From the NCBI GenBank assembly GCA_035527715.1, contig DATKZY010000008.1:62001-126000 (forward strand): a DNA stretch of 64,000 nucleotides, in the 5' to 3' direction. Position numbers and translations under genes: made by a program. The notes under the pieces are model-generated. The model did not search any database and was not told the origin of the DNA. It saw only the letters and a program-made list of their open reading frames with translations. Source of the DNA: DSUN01 sp035527715 (GTDB lineage Bacteria; Planctomycetota; PUPC01; DSUN01). Below, piece by piece: positions 7,736 through 15,793 of the stretch; positions within the stretch are counted from its first letter, which is position 1; each line of letters begins with the position of its first letter.

Positions 7736-9817
7736 TCACCACCCGTGGGTGAAGTCGAGCAGGCGCACGCGCACGGTGCGGGCGGGCGGCAGAGGCTCCT
7801 CGCAGGCCGTGACCGCCAGCGTGTATCCCGTGGGCGACCAGGACGGCTCGACCGGCGTCGGGAAGAGCATGGGGCGCCGCAGGATGAGGAGGCGGCCGGT
7901 CTCGAGATCGGCCACCTGCACCCTGGCGGCCCGCTCGCCCTTGACCAGACACGCCGCGAACCGGCCCCCGCTCGACAGGGCCAGCGATCGCATCTCCCCG
8001 CGAAGCGTCAGCGGCGTCCGCCGGAACGCCCTCGTCTCCAGGTCGAACCGCACCACCGCATGGCCGCCAGGGGCGGGCGCCGCGTAGGCCAGCGCCGCGC
8101 CGTCGGGCGACCAGGCCACGCGGTGCGGCGGAGGCGTCCCGGGGAACTCCACGCGGTGGCTCCGGCGCGTGCGCAGGTCCACCAGGTCGTAGGCGGGGCC
8201 GTGCCTCGCACCCCGGAAGCGGACGACGAGCGCCCAGCGCCCGTCGGGCGAGTGCCGTTCCCAGAGGTCCGCGGCGGTTGTCTCGTAGAAGCGCACGGGC
8301 GCCGCGTCGCCCGGGGCGAGCGCCCAGAGGGCCAAGTAGTCGGGCTGCCCCGCCTTGCCCTCCACGCGCTCGCTGAGGATCATCCCGCCGTCGGCCGCCC
8401 AGCGCACGTTGCCGAAGCGGGAGAAGTCGACCGACGCGTCGAGCCGGCTTACCGCGAGGTCGGCCAGGCGCAGGAAGCAGAGGCGCCACCCGCCGGCCTC
8501 GGCGTCCGCGGCCAGGAAGACGGCCCGCTGCCCGTCGGGCGACACGAGCCCCTCGTGGGCCATGCGAAGGCGGGGGGCCACGGGCACGCGGCGGGGCTCC
8601 CCGCCTGTCGCCTCCCACGCCCAGAGGGTGCGAGCGCCGGGGGACCGGCCGACGCCGCGGCGGAGCAGACAGGTCAGGTACAGGGCCAGGCGCTCGTTGG
8701 GCAGGTAGAGCCGTTCGGCAAGGTCGGCCACGGGGAGGCGGTGCGTGCGAAGCTCCGGCCGCTCGACGACCAGGTATGCCTCGTCCTCGCAGCCCAGCTC
8801 GCCCGCGTGCAGGCCCAGCCGCCCCCCCTCGGGCGACCAGCAGAGCGTGCCGTCGGCCAGCCGCAACGGCCCCACGGAACACACGGGCACCGGCTCGCGG
8901 ACGCCCCAGTACCACGCGCCCCCCGCGGCAGCCGTCAGCGCCGCCGCGTACAGGGCGGCCACGGCGCCGGGCCGCGGCCGGCACGGGAGGCACACGACCA
9001 GCGTCGCCGCCGCCCAGGCCAGACACGCCCCCAGCACCACGGCCAGCCAGTCGCTCTGCCCGTGCAGGATCGCCGGCATCGCGGCCAGTGCGAGCCCCAT
9101 GGCCAGGTAGGCGTAGCAGGCGACGAGGGCCGCCTTGGGGCGCCACTCGCGCCCCATCGAGCCTCCCGCCAGCGCGCACGGCACCGCCGTAGCGACGACC
9201 AGCACGCCCGGGACCAGCCCGATCACCCCCTCCGCCAGCGCGTCGCCCAGCGCATAGCCCGCCACGCCCACGCTCGCCGCCAGGCACGCCAGCACCGCCG
9301 CACGATGGGGCCAGGGCACGCGGCTCGGCTCGGCCAGGACCGCGCGCAGCCGCGCGTTGGCCGCCGCGTGGGGCGCGCGGGCCACCACCGCGCGCACCAG
9401 ACGCTCGTGGTCGCGCCAGTGGCCCGCCAGCACCACCTGGCGAGGGACGAGGCGCGCGAGAAGCCCTGCCCGGCGCGCGCGCAGCCTCACCACCAGCGGC
9501 ACGTCCGCATACACGCCCCACGGCGCGGCCAGCTCGGTCACGCTCTCCCAGCGGACCACCCGCTTCCCCAGCAGCCCGTACAGCGCGAGCGAATCCCGGC
9601 CCAGCACCACTCGCTCCCGCGCGGCCCGCACAATGCCCACGACCGCGAACACCCCCAGCGCCGCCGCAATCAGGAGGCAGGCGGCCACCACCTCCGACCG
9701 CTCCCCTCCCGCCGGCAGCAGCGCGGCGTGCCACAGCACCGGGCACAGCGCCGCCGCACCGGCCGTGCCCAGCGCCACCCGCCAGTACTGCCTCCGAAAC
9801 GTCAGGGACTCCGCCAC
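7736..9817 (-). CDS. Membrane protein with C-terminal WD40-like (PD40) propeller
   Basis: A 693-residue protein. N-terminal membrane segments are followed by a short PH-like soluble region (RVVLGRDSLALYGLLGKRVVRWESV), then further hydrophobic helices (about residues 180-330). A C-terminal TolB-like propeller carries repeats such as WSPDGAALAYAAP, SPDGRWALVVRF and WSPTGYTLAVTA. The propeller probably faces the periplasm. The GTG at 9817 is preferred because GGAGAG lies 7 nt upstream; the longer open frame overlaps the MenA-like gene. It lies 50 nt after that gene and is probably co-transcribed. Its function is unknown. Confidence 0.68.
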   Translation of the reverse strand: MAESLTFRRQYWRVALGTAGAAALCPVLWHAALLPAGGERSEVVAACLLIAAALGVFAVVGIVRAARERVVLGRDSLALYGLLGKRVVRWESVTELAAPWGVYADVPLVVRLRARRAGLLARLVPRQVVLAGHWRDHERLVRAVVARAPHAAANARLRAVLAEPSRVPWPHRAAVLACLAASVGVAGYALGDALAEGVIGLVPGVLVVATAVPCALAGGSMGREWRPKAALVACYAYLAMGLALAAMPAILHGQSDWLAVVLGACLAWAAATLVVCLPCRPRPGAVAALYAAALTAAAGGAWYWGVREPVPVCSVGPLRLADGTLCWSPEGGRLGLHAGELGCEDEAYLVVERPELRTHRLPVADLAERLYLPNERLALYLTCLLRRGVGRSPGARTLWAWEATGGEPRRVPVAPRLRMAHEGLVSPDGQRAVFLAADAEAGGWRLCFLRLADLAVSRLDASVDFSRFGNVRWAADGGMILSERVEGKAGQPDYLALWALAPGDAAPVRFYETTAADLWERHSPDGRWALVVRFRGARHGPAYDLVDLRTRRSHRVEFPGTPPPHRVAWSPDGAALAYAAPAPGGHAVVRFDLETRAFRRTPLTLRGEMRSLALSSGGRFAACLVKGERAARVQVADLETGRLLILRRPMLFPTPVEPSWSPTGYTLAVTACEEPLPPARTVRVRLLDFTHGW

Positions 9818-9867
9818 AGGCAGGCTCTCCGCGCTTGCGGCCCAATGCGCGCCATCGCGCGCGCCGG

Positions 9868-10839
9868 CTACCGCGCCCAGGCCGGCAGCGCGAGGGCCGC
9901 GAGGCAGGCGGCGGTGAGAATCAGCAGGAACAGCATCTGCTGGAGGATCGTGGCCGACATGCCCGGAAGCAGGCCCCCCACGTCGGCGTAGTTCGCGCGA
10001 AGCACCCTGAGGATCCGCCACGACAGGGGGAGCACGACGACCACCAGCCCGGCCAGCGGCGGCATCCAGCGCGCCAGCACGCCGACGCCCACCGCGCCGT
10101 ACGTGGCGGCCAGCACCAGGGCGTAGGCCGCCACCGCGCGGCGCGGGCCCAGGCGCACCACCAGCGTGCGCTTCCCCGCCGCCGCGTCGGCCTCGCGGTC
10201 CGGGAACTCATTGATCAGCAGGATCGCGGCCACGAGCAGGCCGGCCGGCAGCCCCACCCAGCTCACCTCGAGCGTCAGGCGCCCCCGCAACACCCACTCC
10301 GTGCCCAGCGCCGGCAGCACTCCGAAGCCCATCATCGTGGCCAGCTCGCCCACGCCGCGGTGGACCAGCCTCAGCGGCGGGGCCGTGTAGAACCAGCTCG
10401 TGGCGATCCCCACCCCCCCAATCACGAGCAGCACGTGCCCCGGCGTGTGGAGCCAGAGCCAGATGCCGCACGCGGCGCCCGCCGCGGTGCACACCGCAGC
10501 CGCGGTCACGATGGCCCGGGGGCTCACCACCCCCTCCTGGATCACGCGGCTGCCGCCCGAGAACGGCGTCGAGAAGCGGTTCGCCCCGTCCGCGCCGCTC
10601 CGATGGTCGAAATAGTCGTTCGACAGGTTCGCCCCCGCGTGGATCAGCGCGATGCCCACCAGGGCCAGCCCCGCGAGGCCCAGCGACAGACTCCCGTCCG
10701 CGCGCCACGCCGCCGCCGCCGTCGCCAGCACCGGCATCACCGACGCCGTGAGGAACGGCAGCCGCGCCGCCACCACCCACTTCTTCAGCCACGGGTCGCT
10801 CGGCAACAGCCCGGTGGCCCTCGGCGTGAACGCTTCCAT
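9868..10839 (-). CDS. menA: UbiA-family prenyltransferase, MenA-like
   Basis: A 323-residue integral membrane prenyltransferase with about eight hydrophobic helices. Both Mg-diphosphate motifs are present: NLSNDYFDHRSGAD (first, NxxxD type) and PDREADAAAGKRTL (second). The NDYFDH and GKRTL contexts are those of 1,4-dihydroxy-2-naphthoate polyprenyltransferase, the step that makes demethylmenaquinone. The protein is inferred to serve menaquinone synthesis in the cytoplasmic membrane. No other men gene lies in the window. GGGAG precedes the ATG. A UbiA-family enzyme for another quinone is the alternative. Confidence 0.78.
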   Translation of the reverse strand: MEAFTPRATGLLPSDPWLKKWVVAARLPFLTASVMPVLATAAAAWRADGSLSLGLAGLALVGIALIHAGANLSNDYFDHRSGADGANRFSTPFSGGSRVIQEGVVSPRAIVTAAAVCTAAGAACGIWLWLHTPGHVLLVIGGVGIATSWFYTAPPLRLVHRGVGELATMMGFGVLPALGTEWVLRGRLTLEVSWVGLPAGLLVAAILLINEFPDREADAAAGKRTLVVRLGPRRAVAAYALVLAATYGAVGVGVLARWMPPLAGLVVVVLPLSWRILRVLRANYADVGGLLPGMSATILQQMLFLLILTAACLAALALPAWAR

Positions 10840-10865
10840 CCCGTGCTCCCGTCCCTCCGCCGCCC

Positions 10866-10894
10866 ATTGTTGACGGAACGCCGAGCGAAGTCAA
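10866..10894 (-). promoter_or_regulatory. Predicted promoter of the menA-like gene
   Basis: Minus strand: TTGACT, 17-nt spacer, AACAAT. The -35 is good and the -10 is weak. It lies 27 nt upstream of the start codon. Confidence 0.4.
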
Positions 10895-10972
10895 GCCCCG
10901 CAAGGCCCGACACGCCCCCGGTTCCAGGAGGAAGCCTCTCCGTGCCCTCAAGCCCCGTCAGGGGCGATAGAC

Positions 10973-11125
10973 GGTAGCCCACGGCGTAAGCCGTGGGAAC
11001 GCCGGCATACCGTGCAGGCAAGCCCCGTAGGGGCGGCAGAGCGCCAGGCGCCGAGGTCCCTGCCGCCCCTACGGGGCTGTGGGCATTGTGCCCGCCTGAA
11101 CCCACGGCTCACGCCGTGGGCTACC
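10973..11125. repeat. Nested palindrome between divergent operons' ends
   Basis: The gap 10840-11229 is filled by a nested hairpin. The outer arms at 10973-10997 and 11101-11125 are 25 nt with one mismatch. The inner arms at 11021-11039 and 11060-11078 are a perfect 19 bp. Each arm is itself partly self-complementary (CCCACGGC..GCCGTGGG; GCCCC..GGGGC). A partial extra AGCCCCGTCAGGGGC unit lies just upstream (10951-10965). No gene is present. Confidence 0.85.
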
Positions 11126-11229
11126 ACCTGCCGCCCGCCCAAAGGCGGGCTGAATGCCCCTTCCCGCAAAACGGGCGCGGGTCAGCCGCAAGGCCCCGCC
11201 CACAGTGCTCCGGGATCACGGCGAGTGGC

Positions 11230-13371
11230 TCACCCGCCGAACAAGCCCAAGAGCCACAAAAGGCCCAGGATCAATATGCTGAGGATGAACACCCGGAGAG
11301 CAGCGCCCCCCCATCGGCGCAGCCCCACGCCAAAGTACCTGACCCGCCGGCCCGCGGGGTGGGACTTGGTTCCTGCAACGGGCGCGGCCATGTCCAACCC
11401 CTCCGTAGTGAACTTCCCCGTGGCGCTGGCCTGCGGCATCGGCTCCGCCGGCAGGTGGGCGCCCCCCTCGCCGAGGATGCGCTGGAAGTGCAGGCGGCGC
11501 AACTCGTCCGGTGGAAGGCCCCGCTCGCGGTCCTCCGGCAGCGGCTCCTCCCAGTAGACGGGGCGCACGAAGTGCTCCCTGCCCAGGCCCAGCGCGTGCT
11601 CCCACTCCTGCCGCACGAAGGGCGAGCCCATCGAGTGGCGCGACCAGAAGAGCTGGAAGACGTCGGCCTCCTCGATCATCCGCGCCAGCCCCTCGCCCCA
11701 CGCCTCGCCCGCGCGGAGGTCCACCCAGTCGCGCAGGTACCGGTCGCCCAGCGCCGCCGCGTAGCGCTCGAATTCCGCGACGACCGCGAGGTCGTTGTGC
11801 GAGTAGGAGGCGAATATCCTGCGATACGGGCGGCAATGCTCGGCCTTCCGCGGCTCGGCGCCCGGCCTCGACCCGGCCTGGCCGTCCACGCGGATGCTCA
11901 GCGGAATGTCGGCCAGAATGATGCTGCCGAGGAACACCGTGAGGCGCCCGCGGGCCGTCGCCCCGTCGAGCTTCGGGCTGGCGCGGAGGCGGAAGTCCAC
12001 TCGGTGCACGTCCTCGACCCACAGGAACGAGCAGCGGGGCGGGTTGAACTCCACGCCCGCCATCTCGGGCACCAGCGTGATCTCGCCCTCGCGCGGCACG
12101 GCGGCGAGGCTGTCCTGCGTCACGTCGCGGTAGTCGCGGAGGCGGTCGCCGAGCGCCTTCTCGGCCTCGCTCTTCACCTTCTCGATGGGGCTCGGCTCGT
12201 CGGGCGGCGCATCGGGCGGCCGCTCGGCGAGGTGGGCGAACGCCAGCATCGTGTACCACTTGGCCGGCCTCACGGCCTCCGGGCGATACACGGTGAACTG
12301 CACGTTTTCGTCGAGGTAGGGCGGTGGATTCTCCTCGTCCGTGTCCGGCTCATCCTGATCGGTGTCTGCGCTGTCCTCGGGTGGCAAGTCCGCGTCGCCG
12401 AAGCGCACCGGCCCGCGGGGGGGCGCCGCGGCCTCTCGCATCTCGCTCCGCTGGGGCTCCTCCCACTCGGCTTGCCAGGTGGAGCTCATGCCCCCGTGCC
12501 CGAGGTGCTCGCGCAAGACGCGCAAGCGGCGCGACGCATCGCCCGCCGGCAGCACGCTCGTGAGCCGAGGGGGAGGAGACGCTTCATCATAGGTCACATA
12601 CGTCAGCTTGCCGGGGCCCTTCGGCGGGCCGGGCAGCGGCAGGACCCGGCCGCCAAACCGCTCCATCACGAACGCCCATTCCCTCAGCGACGGACGCTTG
12701 GCGGGCTCGAGGTCAACCGCCTTGGCCACGAACGCGCTCAACTCGTCGGGGATTCCCGCGCGGACCTCGGCGAGCGTGCGGAAGCCGCCCGCCACGGTCT
12801 CCTGGAACTGCTCCATGAGCTGTCGTGCCCGGATCAGCCTCTCCCCACACAGGACCTCGAAGAGCGCTGCCCCGAGGGTGAACGAGTCGCTCGCCGGCGA
12901 AGGGGCTGCCGGCGACAGGAGCAGCTCCGGAGCGATGTAGCCGGGCACCCCCGCGATCTGCGGGTCGTCGGCGAGGACGATGTCAGGCGGCGTGGGAGGG
13001 AACAGCCCGACCGACCAGTCGTCGCCTTCGTGGTCGCAGCGCACCGAGTCCGACCAGCTCAGGCTTATCCCCCCGCGGAATAGCACCTGGTGCAGGTAGG
13101 CCAGGGCCTCGGCCAGCGTGAGCACGAGCGAGCAGGCCAGGGGCAGGTTGTCCCTTGCGGCGTCGGAGACCCGCGAGGGGCGGAGCCAGTTCCCGCCCGT
13201 CGCCTGCCGCACGAGCACCCAGCGGCCCTGCTCGTTGGTGAGCACGTCGAACACCCGCAGGAGCGAGGGATGTGCGAGCGCCGTCACCCTGCGCGCGTAG
13301 TCCGCCAGCCACGAGCGGTCCAACGGCTTCCAGAAGGCGCTCTCCCGCTGGAACTCGAGTTCCACCTGCAT
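11230..13371 (-). CDS. Pseudokinase - TIR domain - C-terminal membrane anchor fusion
   Basis: A 713-residue multidomain protein. Residues 20-240 follow a protein-kinase fold: GVPGYIAPEL matches the activation-segment APE motif and DSFTLGAALFEVLCG matches the following helix. The glycine loop is missing and the HRD/DFG positions are not recognisable, so it is probably a pseudokinase. An acidic Pro-rich linker (310-350) and a beta-rich domain (about 357-500) follow. Residues 517-615 form a TIR domain (RRIFASYSHNDLAVV; ADVFQLFWSRHSMGSPFVRQEWEHAL). A single membrane helix ends the protein (about 690-710). TIR domains in bacteria often cleave NAD+ or make cyclic ADP-ribose signals. The invariant-looking W590-E591 after SPFVRQ is a candidate catalytic site. 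The ATG at 13371 has GGGAG upstream; an earlier GTG at 13401 does not. Confidence 0.82.
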   Translation of the reverse strand: MQVELEFQRESAFWKPLDRSWLADYARRVTALAHPSLLRVFDVLTNEQGRWVLVRQATGGNWLRPSRVSDAARDNLPLACSLVLTLAEALAYLHQVLFRGGISLSWSDSVRCDHEGDDWSVGLFPPTPPDIVLADDPQIAGVPGYIAPELLLSPAAPSPASDSFTLGAALFEVLCGERLIRARQLMEQFQETVAGGFRTLAEVRAGIPDELSAFVAKAVDLEPAKRPSLREWAFVMERFGGRVLPLPGPPKGPGKLTYVTYDEASPPPRLTSVLPAGDASRRLRVLREHLGHGGMSSTWQAEWEEPQRSEMREAAAPPRGPVRFGDADLPPEDSADTDQDEPDTDEENPPPYLDENVQFTVYRPEAVRPAKWYTMLAFAHLAERPPDAPPDEPSPIEKVKSEAEKALGDRLRDYRDVTQDSLAAVPREGEITLVPEMAGVEFNPPRCSFLWVEDVHRVDFRLRASPKLDGATARGRLTVFLGSIILADIPLSIRVDGQAGSRPGAEPRKAEHCRPYRRIFASYSHNDLAVVAEFERYAAALGDRYLRDWVDLRAGEAWGEGLARMIEEADVFQLFWSRHSMGSPFVRQEWEHALGLGREHFVRPVYWEEPLPEDRERGLPPDELRRLHFQRILGEGGAHLPAEPMPQASATGKFTTEGLDMAAPVAGTKSHPAGRRVRYFGVGLRRWGGAALRVFILSILILGLLWLLGLFGG

Positions 13372-13421
13372 CTTCGCTCCCTTTGGCGCAGCGACTGCCA
13401 CGCTGCTTCCTCGGCAGGCCG

Positions 13422-13450
13422 ATGGTACAGCCCGGGGACCCGCGAGTCAA
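13422..13450 (-). promoter_or_regulatory. Predicted promoter of the TIR fusion gene
   Basis: Minus strand: TTGACT, 17-nt spacer, TACCAT, 51 nt upstream of the ATG at 13371. Confidence 0.5.
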
Positions 13451-13500
13451 GCCCTTGCGCCGAGTGTGGCCCCCAGTTCCAGTAGACTCCGCATTGCAGG

Positions 13501-13577
13501 GGGAAAAGACACCCGCTGTCTTTTGCCGGAACGGCCCTGCGGGTGCTTCGCACAAAAGACAGCGGGTGTCTTTTCCC
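13501..13577. repeat. Perfect 25-bp inverted repeat
   Basis: Arms at 13501-13525 and 13553-13577 are perfectly complementary over 25 bp, with a 27-nt spacer. Each arm is itself a hairpin (AAAAGACACCCGCTGTCTTTT). It lies in the divergent intergenic region between the TIR fusion gene and a small membrane-protein gene. Confidence 0.9.
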
Positions 13578-13580
13578 AGC

Positions 13581-13609
13581 TTGCGCCGTGGTGGCGATTG
13601 TGGTAGAGG
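13581..13609 (+). promoter_or_regulatory. Possible promoter of the small membrane protein gene
   Basis: TTGCGC, 17-nt spacer, TAGAGG, ending 17 nt before the ATG at 13627. Weak to moderate; the -10 is close to the ribosome-binding site. Confidence 0.3.
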
Positions 13610-13626
13610 AGTGGCGGAGGTGCGGC

Positions 13627-14043
13627 ATGCCGAGCACGGCCGAGCGGCTTCTCGCGTTGCTCCTGCGGGTGATGGGGGCGGTGGAGGCCCTCGCCATCTT
13701 CCCCGCGGTGATGCCGCGGAGCTGGATGGCGACGGTCCACGAGCACATCGGCCTGGGGCCGTTCCCCGAGGGGCCGGTCGTCGAGTACCTCGCCCGGTCG
13801 CTGGCGGCCCTCTACGCGGTGAACGGCGGGCTGATGCTCCTGCTGTCCACCGACGTGCGGCGCTACGCCGCCCTGGTCACCTTTTCCGCGTCCGCCGCGG
13901 TGGCCGTGGGGCTTCTGCTCCTCGCAACCGATCTGTCGGTGGGCATGCCCTGGTGGTGGACGGCGGGCGAGGGGCCCTACCTGATGGCCTTCGGAGCCCT
14001 GCTCCTCGCGCTGCAATGGGTGGCGCGGAGGCGGGCGCCGTAG
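13627..14043 (+). CDS. Small four-helix membrane protein
   Basis: A 138-residue, mostly hydrophobic protein with about four transmembrane helices, for example LLRVMGAVEALAIFPAVMP and YAALVTFSASAAVAVGLLLL. GGAGG precedes the ATG. It has no motif that I recognise. It lies between two repeat-rich gaps and is probably transcribed alone. The function is unknown. Confidence 0.6.
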   Translation: MPSTAERLLALLLRVMGAVEALAIFPAVMPRSWMATVHEHIGLGPFPEGPVVEYLARSLAALYAVNGGLMLLLSTDVRRYAALVTFSASAAVAVGLLLLATDLSVGMPWWWTAGEGPYLMAFGALLLALQWVARRRAP

Positions 14044-14093
14044 CCCTGGCCCGCATCTCTCACCACCTCCTGTGGGAATGCGCCAATAGCCGT

Positions 14094-14318
14094 GTCATTC
14101 CGAGCCTGTCGAGGAAGCTCTCAAGGAGGGCGACCGACGTGACGGAGCGCACCGTGCCGCCGGGGCCTGTCCCCTGAAAGGTGCTTCGGCAAGCTCAGCA
14201 TGACAGATTGGGGCCGCCTCCCGCATCGCGCACGCGCATGTGGTGAGAAATGCCACAGGCAGGATGCCTGTGCCACCTCTTGGGAAGTGGCGGTGGCACG
14301 GGCTTCCTGCCCCACGGG
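14094..14318. repeat. Two imperfect inverted repeats in the 14.04-14.46 kb gap
   Basis: The first has arms at 14094-14118 and 14183-14204 (GTCATTCCGAGCCTG.. against GTCATGCTGAGCTTG..). The second has arms at 14251-14277 and 14292-14318, built on TGCCACAGGCAGGATGCCTG. The second belongs, from memory, to a dispersed repeat whose spurious translation reads HRQDACAT in many planctomycete assemblies. No gene is present. Confidence 0.7.
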
Positions 14319-14341
14319 CCTCCATCGAGGCGCGAAGTCGC

Positions 14342-14369
14342 TTGCATTCCCTCCGCCGGCTGCTATACT
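14342..14369 (+). promoter_or_regulatory. Predicted promoter of the PEP-CTERM gene
   Basis: TTGCAT, 16-nt spacer, TATACT, giving a leader of roughly 85 nt before the ATG at 14462. Confidence 0.5.
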
Positions 14370-14461
14370 GACTCGCGTCGCGAGAGGGATGTTCCTTTCC
14401 GCGCCCCGCCTGGCCAGCAGGCGTGGGGATCGGCCCGCGCAGCACTTCAGGAGGCACGACG

Positions 14462-15718
14462 ATGAAGGCACCGTGCGAGCGTTGGTTTCTGGGGCTTCTT
14501 GTGGCCATCGTGGTGGCGAGCCCGGCCAGTGCCGCATTGGGTGCGCCCATCATCACAGTGGCCAGCGACGAAGGCGAGACGACCGACCTCTTCGACGTGG
14601 CCCAGAAGGGCGCCCCGGGAAGGTCCACCAACGTCGTGAACGTAGACTTCCGCATCCGGAAGATGCTCGGCTACTCCGCAGCCGGCGGGGAGACCACTCG
14701 AGCGATCTTCAACGACGGCAACGGCGGGGGCGGGTTTGTGGACTACGCTTACTTCAGCACCTATGCGCCGGTGGACCTGACAAGCTACCGGCTGCGGCTC
14801 AATGAGGACAGCGCCGATCGGTCGCGCTCCGCCAGGAGTGCCCGGCTCTACGCCAGCACCACGGGGCTCAGCGGCAGCTTCGTCAAGATCTCCGACACCC
14901 AGCCGACCTACCCCAACATGTACCCCTACGACACCAATTTCGGCTCCCACGGGATCGCCGTGAGCGACACGCTTTCGCCGGCCGCCACGGCGCAGTTCTT
15001 CCTGCTCCAGGTCACCCGGAACTCCAACGGCCCGCGGGTCGTCGAGCTCGATGGCTTCGGGACCAGCCATCTTACCGCAAACTACGCGGTGGACACCGTG
15101 CTCCTCAACGCCGCGACGAACCTCCTCTCCGAAGGCGACGAGGCCCCCGGCTACTCCACGAACTTCACGGTCAGCAGCAAGGTTTCGGGGACAGATACCC
15201 CCGAGGACGCCTTCGGGAACAACAATGGCGCCGTCGAGGGGGCCAGCTTCATCTTCGGCGACGGCCGCACGGCGGACAACGGCGACGCCACCATGGGGAA
15301 CGGCGGCGAGTCCGTGGACTGGCTCCAGTGGACCACCACCATGCCGGTCGGCATCGCCGGCTACGAGATTATTCTGGGGAGCGAGGGCCCTACCGCGTTC
15401 AACCGCGGCGCCGAGCTGGTCCGCTTCTTCATTGACGGCGTCCAGCGCGACTTCTTCGACGCCAACGCCAGCGAAAGCGCGATCGTCCGCCTCCTGAGCT
15501 TCACGGACCCTAACGTGGGCTCCCTCACTGGAAGCACCTTCCGGCTGGAGTTCACCCATTCATCGGGACAAGGGGTCAGGCTCGCGGAGTTCAACGCGGT
15601 CGTCGCTTTGTATGTCATCCCCGAGCCGAGCGCCCTCGCCCTCCTCGCCCTGGGCGGCCTGGGGCTCTGGCGCCGCCGCCGCAAGCCGGCGTCGGCACCT
15701 CATCGCAGCATGCGGTAG
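14462..15718 (+). CDS. PEP-CTERM sorting-domain protein
   Basis: A 418-residue secreted protein. It has an N-terminal signal peptide (FLGLLVAIVVASPASA). Two beta-rich halves carry similar phrases about surface-type features (residues about 25-200 and 215-390). A canonical C-terminal sorting tail follows: VIPEPSALALLALGGLGLW and then a basic cluster RRRRK. PEP-CTERM tails are recognised by exosortase (EpsH/XrtA) and link proteins to exopolysaccharide-associated export. No exosortase lies in this window. AGGAGG sits 8 nt before the ATG. The body has no domain I can name. Confidence 0.85.
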   Translation: MKAPCERWFLGLLVAIVVASPASAALGAPIITVASDEGETTDLFDVAQKGAPGRSTNVVNVDFRIRKMLGYSAAGGETTRAIFNDGNGGGGFVDYAYFSTYAPVDLTSYRLRLNEDSADRSRSARSARLYASTTGLSGSFVKISDTQPTYPNMYPYDTNFGSHGIAVSDTLSPAATAQFFLLQVTRNSNGPRVVELDGFGTSHLTANYAVDTVLLNAATNLLSEGDEAPGYSTNFTVSSKVSGTDTPEDAFGNNNGAVEGASFIFGDGRTADNGDATMGNGGESVDWLQWTTTMPVGIAGYEIILGSEGPTAFNRGAELVRFFIDGVQRDFFDANASESAIVRLLSFTDPNVGSLTGSTFRLEFTHSSGQGVRLAEFNAVVALYVIPEPSALALLALGGLGLWRRRRKPASAPHRSMR

Positions 15719-15793
15719 ATGCCGGGCGGCACGTTCCTGAACGAGCCGGCGGCAGGGTGGTAGGATCCCGGCACCTTTCTTGGAGGCCACGAG

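Noticed and set aside
6713..9991. A 1092-residue plus-strand reading frame
   Set aside because: It is Arg/Pro/Gly-rich, lacks domains, and overlaps the lipoprotein, propeller and MenA-like genes, all with clear motifs. It is a high-GC shadow.
14200..14805. Frame containing HRQDACAT-like peptide
   Set aside because: This is the spurious translation of a dispersed repeat, not a gene.
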